Of a stretch of DNA of 64,000 nt, positions 32,125-44,029 are shown one piece after another. Position numbers and translations under genes: made by a program. The DNA is from Bettongia penicillata ogilbyi (Eukaryota > Chordata > Mammalia > Diprotodontia > Potoroidae). The notes below the pieces were generated by a model. The model saw only the letters and a list, made by a program, of their open reading frames with translations, ran no database searches and had not been told where the DNA came from. The DNA is taken from the NCBI GenBank assembly GCA_023548195.1, contig JAJHZJ010000336.1:1468704-1532703 (forward strand), read 5' to 3'. Position 1 is the stretch's first letter. Each line of letters opens with the position of its first letter.

Positions 32125-32290
32125 CTGGGAGGCAGCATAAAGTAGTAGAAAGGTGACCTGGGTGGGACACAGGAAAACCTGTTCAAACCCGAAAACCTGT
32201 TCAAACCCAGGCTCTGACACCAGTTGTCTGTGTGACCTTAGGCAAGTCCCTTAACCCTTCAATGCTATAGGCAACTGTCTAAAAGGTGCA
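32125..32290 (+). mobile_element. CORE-SINE with internal 20-bp duplication
   Basis: A forward SINE: GGGAGGCAGCATAAAGTAGT, TGTGACCTTAGGCAAGTCCC and TAGGCAACTGTCTAAAAG. It carries a tandem duplication of GAAAACCTGTTCAAACCC at about 32172-32208. Confidence 0.6.
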
Positions 32291-32354
32291 AGAGTCAGAC
32301 GGCAGTGGTAGGGGAAGGTCCCCTCCAGGACAAGGGAAAATACAATTTCAGTCC

Positions 32355-32565
32355 CTTTTGGTTGTTCAGTTGTGTTTTCTCGGCAGATACTAAAGTGATT
32401 TGCCATGTCCTTCTCCAGTTCATTTTCCAGATAAGAAAACTGAGGCAAGCAGGACTAAGTGACTTGCCCAGGGTCACACTGCTGCTAAGTGTCTGAGGCC
32501 ACAATGTAACTCATGAGTCTTCCTCACTCCAGGCGCTGTATCCACTGTAGCTACCCTATTTATTA
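32355..32565 (-). mobile_element. MAR1/WSINE-type SINE
   Basis: A reverse copy: GGTTGTTCAGTTGTGTTTTC, GATTTGCCATGTCCTTCTCC, AAGAAAACTGAGGCAAGC, GACTTGCCCAGGGTCACACT, GCTAAGTGTCTGAGGCC and CCAGGCGCTGTATCCACTG. It abuts the CpG island. Confidence 0.75.
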
Positions 32566-32579
32566 CAAAGTACATATTC

Positions 32580-33005
32580 TCCCTACCCCGGGGACAGAGC
32601 AGAAGGGGACGTGATGTCCCCAAGTTCCTACGTCCTGAGGCTCTGTGAAGGCGGTTACGACGGCCAGCCTTGGACTTCTGGCCAGACTCAGACCAGGGCT
32701 AGACTGCTGGGCTGCACACTCTCCCTACCGACCGAGGTCCGCACCAGAGCGAGAGAGATGTTGCTGCGGAGGAGCGCGAGTCCGACGGGAGGGGAGGGTG
32801 CCCTGCCCGCTATCTCCGCCTCCCGGGGCTCGAGACTGAGGAGGCCGGTGCGCCAGCTCTGGGGTGACGGTTAAGGATCCACGCAAGCGCGAGTGTGGCA
32901 TGGCGTGCGCGTGGGCAGGATGGCGTGCCCGTGGGGAGGATGGCGTGCCCGTGGGCGCGCTCCAACATGGACATCAAAGCACAGTGACCTTGCCGCAGGT
33001 GTGTG
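32580..33005. promoter_or_regulatory. Isolated CpG island, promoter-like
   Basis: I count about 35 CpG dinucleotides between 32581 and 33000, while the flanks are nearly CpG-free. Short open frames (for example from the ATG at 32758) are not recognised. A possible splice donor, GCCGCAG|GTGTGTG, lies at 32998 on the + strand, and a weaker one (CCGGGGTAGGG) lies on the minus strand near 32590. In human, SFR1 lies tail-to-tail with CFAP43, so a divergent neighbour promoter is plausible, but I found no SFR1 coding exon on the minus strand. It could be a promoter of an unassigned gene or lncRNA, or an orphan island. Confidence 0.6.
32899..32960. repeat. Three ~20-bp tandem GC-rich units
   Basis: GGCATGGCGTGCGCGTGGG, GGATGGCGTGCCCGTGGGGA and GGATGGCGTGCCCGTGGGC follow one another inside the CpG island. 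Confidence 0.75.
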
Positions 33006-33009
33006 CGTG

Positions 33010-33300
33010 CGAATGTATGTTCACTCTCATGCAGGCTCCCTGCCTTCCTTGGGGAGAACGATGTTTTCAGAGCCTCTCACTGCCCTTAAGCTCCAGATCC
33101 TTTCTGAAAATAAACACCTAATTGGTATCTGTACCTCTAGTCTGTTTCCACTCCAACCCACTAGCCAAAGTGATTTTCTTTCTTCTTTTATCTTTTTTCA
33201 ATTAGCAAAAATGTGCCCTCTTTCCTTCCTCAAAAGAGAATGAACGAAAAAACAGTAAATCCCCTTGCAAACATGTATAGTCTGGCAAAACAAATGTCTA
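33010..33300. other. Intergenic, nothing recognised
   Basis: A short non-repetitive stretch between the CpG island and the microsatellite. No features. Confidence 0.4.
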
Positions 33301-33309
33301 CACTGGCCA

Positions 33310-33445
33310 TGATAGATAGATGTGCCCATGTGTATATGTATGTATAAATGTGTGCATATACTCATATGTATAGTATAAGTGTATGTACCTAAAACATATA
33401 CACATAATATAAGATCTGTGTGTGTATGTGTGTACAGAGGCATGT
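33310..33445. repeat. TG/TA-rich microsatellite 5' of an RTE copy
   Basis: Interrupted GTGTATATGTATGTATAAAT...TGTGTGTGTATGTGTGTACA units run up to the 5' end of the RTE fragment. Confidence 0.7.
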
Positions 33446-34600
33446 ACACAACTTTCATCAATATGACCAAAACTTTTGATAATGTCAGTTGTGAGGACTT
33501 GTGGAAGATCATGGCAAAATTTGATTGGGGGTGAAGTTATCAGGATTGCATCCCAGTGCCAGGACAACAGGCCTATATGGGTTCTGGATTCTGGACAATG
33601 CCTTCACACTTTTCCCAGTCACAAATACAGTGAAGCAGAGCTGTGTACTTGCTCCAAGGTTTTTTAGCAAGATGTTCTCAGCAATGTTGTCAGACTCCTT
33701 CAAAGAAGACAAAAATTGCATCGAGGTCAGCTACCAGACTGATGGTAAATTAACTTGAAAAGGCTACAAGCCAAAACTAAAGTGGAGGGAGAGTTGGTGT
33801 ATGACCTTTTGTTTGCAGATAATTGTGCACTCAATACAGCCTCTGAGGCTGAGATGCAAAACAAGTATGGATCATTCCTCTGCTGCTTGTTATTTGACAA
33901 CACCAAGAAAAGAGGTTCTCTACTAGCCAGCATCACACCATTCATAAGTGGAACCATAGTTACAGCAAATGGAAAAATATTGACTGCTGTGAATAAATTC
34001 AATTACCTTAGCAGTATACTTTTCAGGGATGTACACATAGATGATGAGGTGAACACAGGAGGAAGATTCTGAAGATCACCGGGCAGGATAAGGTACTGGA
34101 CACCAAGATCGTTTCTTGAGCTAAACTGCCAAGCATTCAAACTCAGCTGCAGAGAGTGAAATTCCAATGGGCTGACCATGTTGTTCAAATGCCAAACATA
34201 TGTTTGCCTCCAAGACTATTTTACAGAGAACTCACACCAGGCAAGTACTCATATGAAAGTCAGAAGAAGCAACACAAGGACTCTCTCAAGTTCTCTCTTA
34301 AGAACTTTGGAATTGATTGTGAGAAATGAAAGACACTAGCATAGGACTACCCAATGTGGAGTCTCCGCATCAAAGAAGGTATGGTGTTCTATGAATGAGG
34401 CAGAATTGCAGTAACTCAAAAGAAACTTGAAATGCATAAATTTAGAGACTCTGTCCCAAACATTACAGTTTATTTTTGCCCAACCTGTGGTAGAAACTTC
34501 CATGCTCATATTGGTCTGATCAGTCACAGTCAGACACACTGTACCTTGTTTCCAAAATAGTGATGTCATTTTGAACCTCTTCAATTACAAAGGACAACCA
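33446..34600 (+). mobile_element. RTE (BovB-like) LINE, 5'-truncated
   Basis: A forward copy. The RT part (ITNMTKTFDNVSCEDLWKI-like reading, TVKQSCVLAPRFFSKMFSAM, then LLFADNCALNTASEAEMQ with FADN in place of FADD) is followed by ANGKILTAVNKFNYLSSILF. The C-terminal region follows (CTTTGGAATTGATTGTGAGAA), then a zinc-finger-like end with CPTCGRNFHAHIGLISHSQT read across 34480-34540, and the 3' tail CAAAGGACAACCAATATG. It has several frame breaks and is dead. It is flanked on both sides by TG/TA microsatellite. Confidence 0.82.
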
Positions 34601-34815
34601 ATATGTATATAATATATACTGTGAACATGTATGTATATGCCTTCATATGTATACACATATATTACATCTATAATATTGTACATGTATGTACATATATACA
34701 TATTTGTGTACCATACTGATTTATGCCTCTCTATTGCTACATGCAATGAACATATATACTATAGATGTATAAACACACATATGTCTATGTGTATGCATGT
34801 ATATAGGTCTCATTC
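34600..34815. repeat. TA/TG microsatellite tail
   Basis: ATGTATATAATATATACTGT and further ATGTAT/ACATAT units run directly off the RTE 3' end. Confidence 0.7.
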
Positions 34816-34824
34816 TTTCATTTC

Positions 34825-35420
34825 TCTTTCAAGGAGTGGGCAGCATGTTTAATCATGCTCCAGAATCACGATTGCCCCAGGTTCCTCCAAAACTCTCCCC
34901 TTCATCATTTCTGACAGTATTATAGTATTCCATCACATTTATATACCATAACTTGTTCAAACATTCCTCAAGTCAGCTCTGAAAATAAGACCTCTTCAGT
35001 ACTATCTGATCCTGAGCCCCTTTCTTCCTTCTAGTTGGAGAGAGAAAAGGTTTGACATCAGAGAACTTCTCCCCGATCCTGCATTTAAGAAAGGTACTGA
35101 GGGCAATCATCTCTTCATTTCCCATCATGGTTGCAGGACATCAATGCCTCTGAACTATGTACCCTTTCTCCATCCTTCCTACCTCCACTTTTCAGCTTCT
35201 TTTTGTGTGTTGTCTACCCCCATTAGAGTATAAACTCCTTGAGGTCAGTGACTTCCTTTTTCCTTTCTTTGTATTCTCAACATTTAATACATAGTAGAGT
35301 CTTTACAAATGTCTATTTACTATTGAATATTGACAATTGGTGAGCAGTCCCTTATATTCCAATTCTTTGCCACTTCAAAAAAAGCCATAAATATTTTTGT
35401 ATTTCCTTAGGATTGACTTT
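34825..35420 (-). mobile_element. Old LINE-1 3' fragment split by a LINE2-type tail
   Basis: In reverse, 34900-34985 (TAGTATTCCATCACATTTATA, CATAACTTGTTCAAACATTCC) and 35340-35420 (CCAATTCTTTGCCACTTCAA, CATAAATATTTTTGTATTTCC) are consecutive parts of the L1 3' region. Between them, 35205-35335 is a LINE2/SINE-type tail (AGAGTATAAACTCCTTGAGG, AATACATAGTAGAG). Confidence 0.55.
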
Positions 35421-35985
35421 GCTTAGGACTCTCCCTTCATCTACCACCCTTCTAATTTCCCCTTCTCCCATGTCCTCTTTAGAAAACTTCCTGTTTCCTT
35501 GTTGAGTGAAATGCATTCGTGGGTTTGTGTGTTTTCTTCCCTCTTTTGACCAGTTCAAGACAAGAGTAAAGTTCGTGTCAGCTGCTCCCTCCATCCCTTC
35601 CTCCTTTCCTACCTGCACATCCTGCTTATATGAAATAATTTTCACCACCCCATTACTCTTCTTCTTCTTTTCCACTATTCTTTTAAGGTCATAGAAATAC
35701 AACATAATGCAACAAATAAGACTTTTCTCCTTGCATGAAACACAGGCTAGGACCTGTAACAGTTTCTCACCTCTGAACACCGGCCCCTCCTCAGTCTGCC
35801 CTAGATCTGTCACCTGGAACTGATCAGTAGAAAATAAAACTGGAATGCTACCCACCAGTATTCTTGACAGATTGCATTCCCAATGTCCATAACTTTCTCT
35901 GAATCTCTCTACTGACCTAGTCTATAAAAGTTACTCATTGTGACTTTTTCTTGGATTTCTTCCTCCAGAAAATTTCTAGATCCCT
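35421..35985. other. Intergenic, nothing recognised
   Basis: Pyrimidine-rich on the + strand. The 167-codon minus frame (35855-35352) crosses a repeat boundary and has no recognised domain, so I do not call it a gene. Confidence 0.4.
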
Positions 35986-35989
35986 TTGG

Positions 35990-36165
35990 GGAAGGACACA
36001 CTGTGCTTCTCCATCATCATGGTACCACCTCACCAGAATAATTTTCCTGAAGCACAGGTCTGACTAAGCCATTCCTCTACTCAAGAAGGCTGGTGGCTCT
36101 TTATTGCCTTAAATACAACATACAAATTCCTTTGCCTGACATTGAAAATATTTCACGACCTGGGA
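35990..36165 (-). repeat. Ancient ~1 kb dispersed repeat, reversed fragment
   Basis: CACCAGAATAATTTTCCTGA, CTCTTTATTGCCTTAAATAC and CAAATTCCTTTGCCTGACAT are the reverse complement of the 'flat' middle of the repeat (compare 12800-12900 and 15010-15060). Confidence 0.5.
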
Positions 36166-37400
36166 GGAAAGAAGCACTTGTATTGTGTCTACTATGCACC
36201 AGATACTGTTAAGCACTTTGCAAATCTCATTCAATCCGCACAACAATCTTGGGAGGTAAGGGATGTTATTATTCCTATTTTATAATTGAGGAAACTAAGG
36301 AAAACAGAGACTAAATGATTTGTCCAGGTTCACACAGTTAGAAAGTATCTAAGACTGGATTTGGACTCAGGTCTTCCTGACTTCAGACCTCGTACCCTAA
36401 ACTCTGTCACGTTTCCAGAGTGATTTCATATTATTCACACACACACACACACACTCCCATGTTGTTTTTTAGGAAAAATTGTATTTTGGGAGTAAGAGAG
36501 AGAGCCACTCATTGTTCTAAAGATTCTGTTTCTTATTTGCTGTGTTGAAGAGCTATGTGAACTCAACATCAAACTTCAAGATTATAACCATCCTAGAATT
36601 AGGAAAGTAACCTCACTTTAAAGTCTAGCTTCCAGAACAGAATGGATCCTATAAAAGGGTTGGAGCCAAAAGGGTTCTTAGAGGGTTAGAGAGCAACTAG
36701 TCCAACCCCTTTGCCCTAACTTACAGGTGAAGAAAGTAGAGCCTTGAAAATGTAAGTGTCTTGTTGAAGGTCATATAAGAACTAACTTATGAGGATGAGG
36801 ATTTAAACACAAGTTCCTCTTCTATGTGAGCACAGGCAAGAATCTGAATGGTAGAATTGAAGTCAGAGTCATGAGTTCAAATCTAGCTCTGCCTTTTACT
36901 ACCTATGTCATCTTAAGCAAGTCAATCCCTCTGGAACTCAGTTTCCTCCTCAGTAAAGTAAAAAACTGAGACTAGATAACCTCTAAGATCCCTTTCAGTA
37001 CTACATCAAGAGAGAACTTATGACTAAAAGAGATGAAATAGAACATTAGTGCTGAGCTGAAAGGGACCATATAGATGATAGAATCAGAAAATTTGAGTAT
37101 TAGAATGGACTTCAGTGACCAGTTCAGCCCATAAAAAAAATGAATCTCCACTGTAACATACCCAACAATGACTCTATACACACACACACACACTCAATAT
37201 ATATACATACATGTACATGTATATATAGTCCATTTCACAGAAGATTAAAAAGAGAAATGACTTCAAGTGAGAGGCAATTTGGCATAATGAAAAGAGTGCC
37301 GGATTTAGAGTTAGGAAAACATTATTTAAAGGTCTGATCTAAAATTTACTTGCTATGTGGTCATGGGCAAGTAATTTCAATTCTCTGAGACTCAGTTTCA
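36166..37400. mobile_element. Cluster of MIR/CORE-SINE fragments
   Basis: Forward MIR-type cores lie at about 36170-36415 (AAGCACTTTGCAAATCTC, AATTGAGGAAACTAAGGA, AGGTCTTCCTGACTTCAG), 36840-36995 (GTTCAAATCTAGCTCTGCC, AACTCAGTTTCCTCCTCAG) and 37270-37400 (GGTCATGGGCAAGTAATTTC). A further fragment lies at 36650-36820. (CA)n runs occur at 36438-36453 and 37174-37193, with TA/TG sequence at 37195-37225. Confidence 0.6.
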
Positions 37401-37489
37401 TAGGATAATAGCCCTTGAGCTAGAAGGATATCTAGATAGCTAGAAGCTATCCAGACTGATCCTTTAATTTTACAAAGGAGGAAATACTT

Positions 37490-38400
37490 CAAAGTGCCCT
37501 TTTCAGATCTAGACAAATCTAATAAAAAAGTAAATGAGAAAGAGTTAAACACATGAATAGAATTTTAGAAAAAGTTAGATTTCTGTTGGTTACTGAACGG
37601 GAATATTCATGTAACATTGAACACAGAACATGGCTATTTCTCAGCTCTTCATATCATCTTTACCAAAAAATGTATTAAGGTATAAAAAAAAAACTAAAAA
37701 CAAATGCAGAAAAAACAAAATGCAGAAAACAAAATAAACACATCCTTTATTGACCCTACTGCAATAAAAACTATCTTCAAACAGAGTTCTTTGAAGAAAG
37801 GATTAAAATTAGAAATTTAGTAAATTAATCCTAAAGAACTGATGAGTCAAAGAAGACATTATTGAAACAATTACAGAATTAAAGAGGACATTATAAAAAC
37901 CGTAGTAGAAACAATAGAAAATTTCATCAAAGAAATGATAATAATAACAGAATATACTTAAACTTCAGGGGTGCTTCTAAGGCAGTCTTGAGAGGATATT
38001 CATTTTATCAGCAAGAACAGGAAATAGCACATCAATGAACTGGGAATGCAAATTTTAAAAAAACTAGAAAAACAGCTAAGCAAAAAATCCCAACTCAGCA
38101 CCAAATGAGAAATTCTGAAAATGAAGGAAAAGATTAACAAAAGTAAAAGCAAAAAAAGCCCCATTGAATCAACAAATAAAAGTAGGAGCTGTTTTTTCCC
38201 CAGTAATAAAGCACATAAACAACTTACTTGATTTTTTTTAAAAGGGAAAACCAAAGTGACAATATCAAAATTGAAAAAGTAAAAATAACTAAAATTGAAT
38301 GTGAATAAATAGTAACTATTTTGTCAGATTATATGACAACAAAACTGATCCTTAGATGAAGTGAATATTTAAAAATATAAGCAACGTATCCCTAGGCTTT
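37490..38400 (+). mobile_element. LINE-1 ORF2 fragment (endonuclease to linker)
   Basis: Forward and decayed: GTGCCCTTTTCAGATCTAGACA, TGCAATAAAAACTATCTTCA, AAATTAGAAATTTAGTAAAT, ACTGATGAGTCAAAGAAG and ATAAAAGTAGGAGCTG parallel 480-560 and 1260-1700 of the first L1. It has no long frame. Confidence 0.65.
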
Positions 38401-39467
38401 TAAGTGTTTTTTTTTTAATGGAAATGGTTGTAAAGCTTTTTCTATAGCTATTGATATAACCACATGGCTTTTATGACTTTTATTATTAATGTCTTTTATG
38501 TTTGCACCTTTTCTTATATTTTTACATATGGCCACAGTGATAACTTGCTTACTTTACTATGCATATTTGTTACAAAGGTTTTGGCTTTCTTTTTTTGGTG
38601 GAGGGAATGGGGAAGGGAAAGGGAGTCAGTCTTATCAGAAAAAGGGAGGGAAGGGAAAGGAAGAAGAAAAAATGTCATTGAAGCACTAAAACAAAGACCA
38701 CAAAAGGGAAGCCAGACAGAAATACAGATTAGCAGAATAACTTTGAAAGTTGCTGTATGCACTTAGAAGAAAAAGTAAGCTATACTTAAAAGAGATTCGC
38801 AGTTTGGTGTACAATCCTTTTCTATTCTATTTTGTATATGAAAATTATCATTTTTGTTTGGTGTCTGTTAAGTTCATATTTTTTTTAATTTAGTGAATTG
38901 AAGCAACCAAAATTACTGTGTTTTGAAGTTCTGTATGTTAAATATATATATATATATATAATTGTTCATGGGGCAGCAATATCCCTAGTCCATGCCAATA
39001 AACATATATACTTCCCATCTTAAAAATGATGCACTATTGCTATGCAACACAGAAGAGAAAACATTCAACTTATTGGACTTGCAGACTTAGGGCTCAACTG
39101 GGTGGGGATCTGAGTTGACAAGGCTGAGTAATTCTTAAGTCATGTGTAAGTTAAGTTGTTAAGGGAACAGTGTTTTCATTCCCAAAGTAAATGGCCACAG
39201 AAGTTCCCATCCCTATGTAAACCTTTTGACTATATCTTTTTCCTGTCATCTCACCCTTTAATGACTCTTTGGTTCATTTTGTATTTAAGGCAAAAAAAAG
39301 AGAATGATATTGATCCTTTTACTGCAAATTCTTTACCAATTAATTTTTCCGTCTCTGTGAGAAAGAGAGGGAGCCAGGACCCCAAAGTTAAGTGGCTTTG
39401 CCCATAAAGCAGTGAAGGCATACATGCAGGGCTTCAGTAGCAAAACATCAAGAGTAATTAATCCTAT
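38401..39467. other. Intergenic, nothing recognised
   Basis: AT-rich sequence with (TA)10 at about 38942-38961. Probable old L1 reverse sequence is at 38420-38700, not certain. No gene. Confidence 0.4.
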
Positions 39468-39720
39468 GTAGGCAACTAAATGGTGCAGTGTATTGAAAGC
39501 TGAGCCTGGAGTCAGGAAGATCTGAGTTAAAATCTGGTCCCAGATACTTACTAGCTGTGTGTGACCCTAAGCAAATCACTTCATCTTATTTATCTCAATT
39601 TCTCATCTGTAAAAAGGGGGACACATGGGAGAAGGAAAGAGCAAATCACTCAAGCATCTTTGCCAAGAAAACCCAATGGGGTCACAAAAAGTCAGACAAG
39701 ACAGAACAGCAATTCATTCT
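39468..39720 (+). mobile_element. MAR1/WSINE-type SINE, full length
   Basis: Forward: GGCAACTAAATGGTGCAGTG, GCCTGGAGTCAGGAAGATCT, GATACTTACTAGCTGTGTG, CATCTTTGCCAAGAAAACCC and AATGGGGTCACAAAAAGTCA. It covers the tRNA-like head, CORE and tail. Confidence 0.8.
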
Positions 39721-40705
39721 ATTAGGCAGAAATAGATCCCTGTTTTTCTTTTCCCTTGGAGGAGTCTATCACCTAGCAACTTTCTTGCCTATTTCCTCCC
39801 TTCCTCCATCCTCAATCCTGCTCTTCACAAGTACCTGACTTTAGCAGGGGACCCAAGGTCTTGGGGAACCAAGTTTAGTTGTAAACTTGCTCCAACTCAA
39901 ACCTGGTATTTTACACTTTTAAAGTCCACACGATTATCATTACAGATTGTACTCCCTCTAAGTCATTCACTGATTCCATATGAAAAATTAGATTTTTGTC
40001 CCCACTAGTCAAACTCCTGAATCTGTGATACAGATCTGATTCATCCACCGAGCCCACAGATTCAACTGACTGAGTTTGTGCATTTATTTCTCCCTTGACT
40101 CATCCACTGACATCAGTTGATCTCACTGAAAAAACAGCGTGATTTATCCTGACACACAAGCACAATGCAAACTCTGCATATTTTTCTAGCCTGGAGCAGA
40201 AAGGTGGATTGTATTTATGTTCTCCAAAAGCTAGCTGCTCCAAAATCCTTCACATTATAGCCTGGGCCTAAGGCTGTGTTTTTGCTGGCTGCACCCGGGA
40301 AAATAGCATTTTGTTCCAAACAAGTGTTCTAACATGCTTGTTATTGTGTGAGTTGGTATATAAAAACTTCAATTTGTTGGCCAAATTTTTAAGGCATTTC
40401 AGAAAATGTACCTGGAAAAACCTGTATTTTCACAAAGATCTGTATATATGGACCTACTTCTCCACACTACTAAAACTGAGTGCTGTCTTTCAAAAGGTTA
40501 CATCCTTTTTTCCTGCATCTGAGTGCAGGATTCTCTAATTACCTTCACCTATGAGGAAAGAAAAGGACTATTTCTTAGGAACAAATGAACTGACATTATA
40601 TTATTTATGAAACTGAGATTTTCAGAGATCTTGCCAGATAGAAGATCACTCTTCCCTATTCCTTTTCCACTTTTGTGACATATTCCAGAAGTGGGAAGAA
40701 TTAAT
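39721..40705. other. Intergenic, nothing recognised
   Basis: No repeat phrase and no exon. Short open frames only (for example 40311-40538). Confidence 0.4.
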
Positions 40706-40709
40706 GATA

Positions 40710-42420
40710 GGCACCATGCTATGGTGGCTAGATTATTGGACCTGAAATCAAGATTTGGTTTCAAATATTGCCTTAAACACTTGTTAGCTGTGTGACCCTG
40801 GGCAAATCACTTAACCTCTCTCATCCACAAAAATTAGAGGGTAGGAGTTTGGTAGCCAGAATCTATAGTTTTCATAGTATGCTTGCATAAAATATTTTGG
40901 GAGTATTTCCATGTGTTGGTAGACATATGTATGTATGAAATGGTTTTGTTTTTATAAACTATAATAACATTTCATAGGAACTAGACTTGTGATTTAATTG
41001 GCTTAAGGAACCATAATAGATTGAAAGTAAGGTAAACAGAGGTTAAATGACTTGCTCTGGGTCACATAGTTAGCAAGTGTCTGAGGCTGAATTTGAAATC
41101 AGGAAGAGTGGTCTTCATAACTCCAGTCTCACACCTCTATCCACTGTACCACTTCGCTGTTTAATGACTTAGAGTAGAACCAGAAAACCTGACTTCAGGT
41201 CCTATATCTGTAAAACTGGGCAAATCACCTTACTTCTAAAAGCTCTAGGCAACTCTTTAAGACTAAAAGCTACCAAAGTTCATTCAGCTGCCCAAAGGTA
41301 GGAATTTAATTCACGCTCTCCTGGCTCTAAGGTCAGCTTTTAAGCTAATAGGTACTGAAGTGGTGCAGCAAATAAAGCTCTGGAAATAGTCAGGAAGGTA
41401 TGAATTCAAATTTAGCCTTAGATGCTTACTAGTTCTGTGACCCTGGGCAAGTCAATTCATCTCTGTCTGCCTCAGTTGCAACTACAAAATGGAGATAATT
41501 AGCAGCACCTGCCTTGCACAGTTGCTGTGAAGAGCCAATAAAATATTTGTAAAATCACTTAATACTCTGCCTGGTGCATCGTAATGGGTGCTGCTTAAAC
41601 TTCTATTTCCTTCTCTTTCCCTTCCATTATACTCCTCTGCTTCTCAACATTTTTATAGGGGAGAAAAAAACCATTAACAGACGGGAGCAGGCAAAGACTC
41701 CCAATTGTAGAGAGAGAAACTTATTTAATAGAATTCTAATGATAATAGTAATTCTTATCAACCTAAGTCAGTCTTTGTGGGGTTTTTTTTATTTTTCTTA
41801 CACACAAAGCTATCTAGGTGGATTAGCATTAGGACACTATGTTATTTAACAAGGAGTGGCCAAATTCTTTTCCTTCATGTCTATGATCATTGCTGGTACA
41901 ATGATGACATAGACCTAAATACCTTCATGAAAAGCAGTGTAAAAAATGCTAGAAAAGCGTAATGAATAGTTCTTACAAGTGTCTTTACTTATGACCCTAC
42001 TAGGCAATTAGGGTTTGGGTTTTTTTTTTCCGTTGAACTTGGAAATTTCCTAAAGTTATGTTGGCACACATCAAATGCTAGAGAAATGAGATGTTTATTT
42101 AAAGATTTAAGGACATAAAGATGTTCTCTTCTGATCTCTCCTAAATTCCACTGCTTGGGAACTATCTGTTCTCAAAATCATCATGACTTAATTAATTGTT
42201 TGACTTCTGTGTAGAGCAGCTAATGATGTGGTGGAGCAGAGAGCATACTGAATTTGGAGTCAAAGTACCTGGCTCTAATCGTGGCTCTGCCAATAACTAC
42301 CTATATGACATGGAACAAGTCATGTAGACTCTGAACCTCAGTTTCCCCTTCGTAAAATGAGATGATTGAGCTAAATTCTCTTTGAGGTCTCTTCTAAGGA
42401 CCTCATCTTTGAGGTGATAC
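40710..42420. mobile_element. Cluster of CORE-SINE/MIR copies
   Basis: Forward copies lie at about 40710-40830 (TAGCTGTGTGACCCTGGGCA), 41345-41600 (GACCCTGGGCAAGTCAATTC, CAACTACAAAATGGAGATAA) and 42210-42420 (AACCTCAGTTTCCCCTTCG). A reverse copy lies at about 41035-41165 (TGACTTGCTCTGGGTCACAT, GCAAGTGTCTGAGGCTG). The stretch 41600-42200 between them has nothing recognised. Confidence 0.65.
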
Positions 42421-44025
42421 CGTGATAGCCATAATGAATTAACTGCATTTGATAGTGTATGTACACACAATCAGAGGAGAATTTATTATATTCTCCATAT
42501 TTGCTTCATATAATAATTCTGGCTGTGCCACTTATACATACTTATGCACAAACTACAGTAACATTTTCCTAGGAACTAGACTTGTAATTTCATTGGTATT
42601 CATTGTTTCCTTTCTTAATTGTATTTTTTACCCTTGAATTTAACAGTCATTAACAAACAGAAGCATTTCCATATACAAAGAACAAAAGAGTAGATTGCAT
42701 ATGAAACTATTAAATTCTGTTCCAATTTTTTAACCATACGTATTCAATTTAATAAGGTAGTAATAAAATTGCTATTTGTATCTCCTGTGCTTTTCTTTTC
42801 CTTCAGTGTATATTTTTTATGCTTTGTCAATGCTTTTTTTGTATCACAATCACTTCCTACAAATTCATGCCCCACTTCTCATTCACACACTCAAACTTCA
42901 ATTAGATGTTATTCTCAAACCTCTTCTCATGGATTCTACTGAAATACCAGGTCATATTCCATCTTGCAGACCTGCCCATGGAAAGAAGAGTCATTGAGCA
43001 ATCCCTAACAGATATCTGTATTCTACAAATTCTACATATATCATTGTATGTATAAATATTTTCACTTGTATTACAATAGCAAGCCTCTCTTCTATAGGCA
43101 GTGCCATAACTAGCAGTTCTGGCCTTTGGGATAAGCAGCACAAAAAGTGCCCTCAAAATGAATCAGTTTTTAAAGATAAATTCATTTGAGGAAAGAGGGA
43201 AGTCCCAGGAATGTGGGACACAAGACACAATAGAGGATGAGACACAGGATACCTTGTGACCAGAACTGGCAAGTCTGACTCATGGAAAGAAAAAGGTAAA
43301 GAACCGTTCACTTGAGGTACAGCTTCAGCAAAGAGTAAGTCTACCAGAGGTTTCCTACTCTAATTCTTGATAACAGGGTACTAAACTCAGATATTTCTCC
43401 CTGTTGAAGGAGGAGTATAAATGTAGGTAGTGCCCTAGGTTCTAGAACAAAACCTGTCACCGAGCCCTAATTACCGCTCTGCCTGCAGGGGCCTCTTGAA
43501 GACATGTTACCAAAGTATCTCTTTTGTGGGTAGACTTTTGAATCTTTTTAGGCCATATAAGAAAGGGGATTTGATTCACAATTCCAAAATGAGGAAGACT
43601 CTTGCCACAGGGTATCATTTCTAGCCATAGTCAGATTGCGTCAGTGGGTGGGACAGTCATGGTATGGAGATGGGGGGAAGGTTACAGTTTGGTCATGAAT
43701 GAGCCCTTCCATAAAAGGCAATTTGGAAACATGACCTAGGAAAAAAGTTTTAGCTCAGGATGTTAAACAAGAGCTTGAATGGCTCCCCTTACCTAAACCT
43801 CCTGTGTGTTCTCCTCCTACGTCAGAATTAGGAGACCTGGATTTTATCAAATTCAGAAGAAACTATAGAAGCAAGAGTACTTGTGACTCATTATCATTAG
43901 TGGGTAGATCTCATAAGAATAGAATGACTCAAGTTATAATGATGAAAGGGCAATAAAAATGTGAAAAAATACTGCTTAGGGTCACATTACTTAAAAATAA
44001 TGATATTTTACATTCATATACATAA
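42421..44025. other. Intergenic, nothing recognised
   Basis: No repeat or gene that I can support. The open frames are short and on both strands. Confidence 0.4.
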
Positions 44026-44029
44026 TGAT

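Noticed and set aside
17600..32580. Search for SFR1 exons on the minus strand beside CFAP43
   Set aside because: No stretch resembling the SFR1 coiled-coil or C-terminal coding sequence was found by eye. Absence here is not proof.
32611..33243. Open frames of 64-116 codons in and after the CpG island
   Set aside because: No recognised protein, unusual amino acid bias from GC-rich repeats, and frames cross the tandem units.
35352..35855. 167-codon minus-strand open frame
   Set aside because: It crosses the border with an L1 fragment, has no domain, and lacks promoter or splice context.
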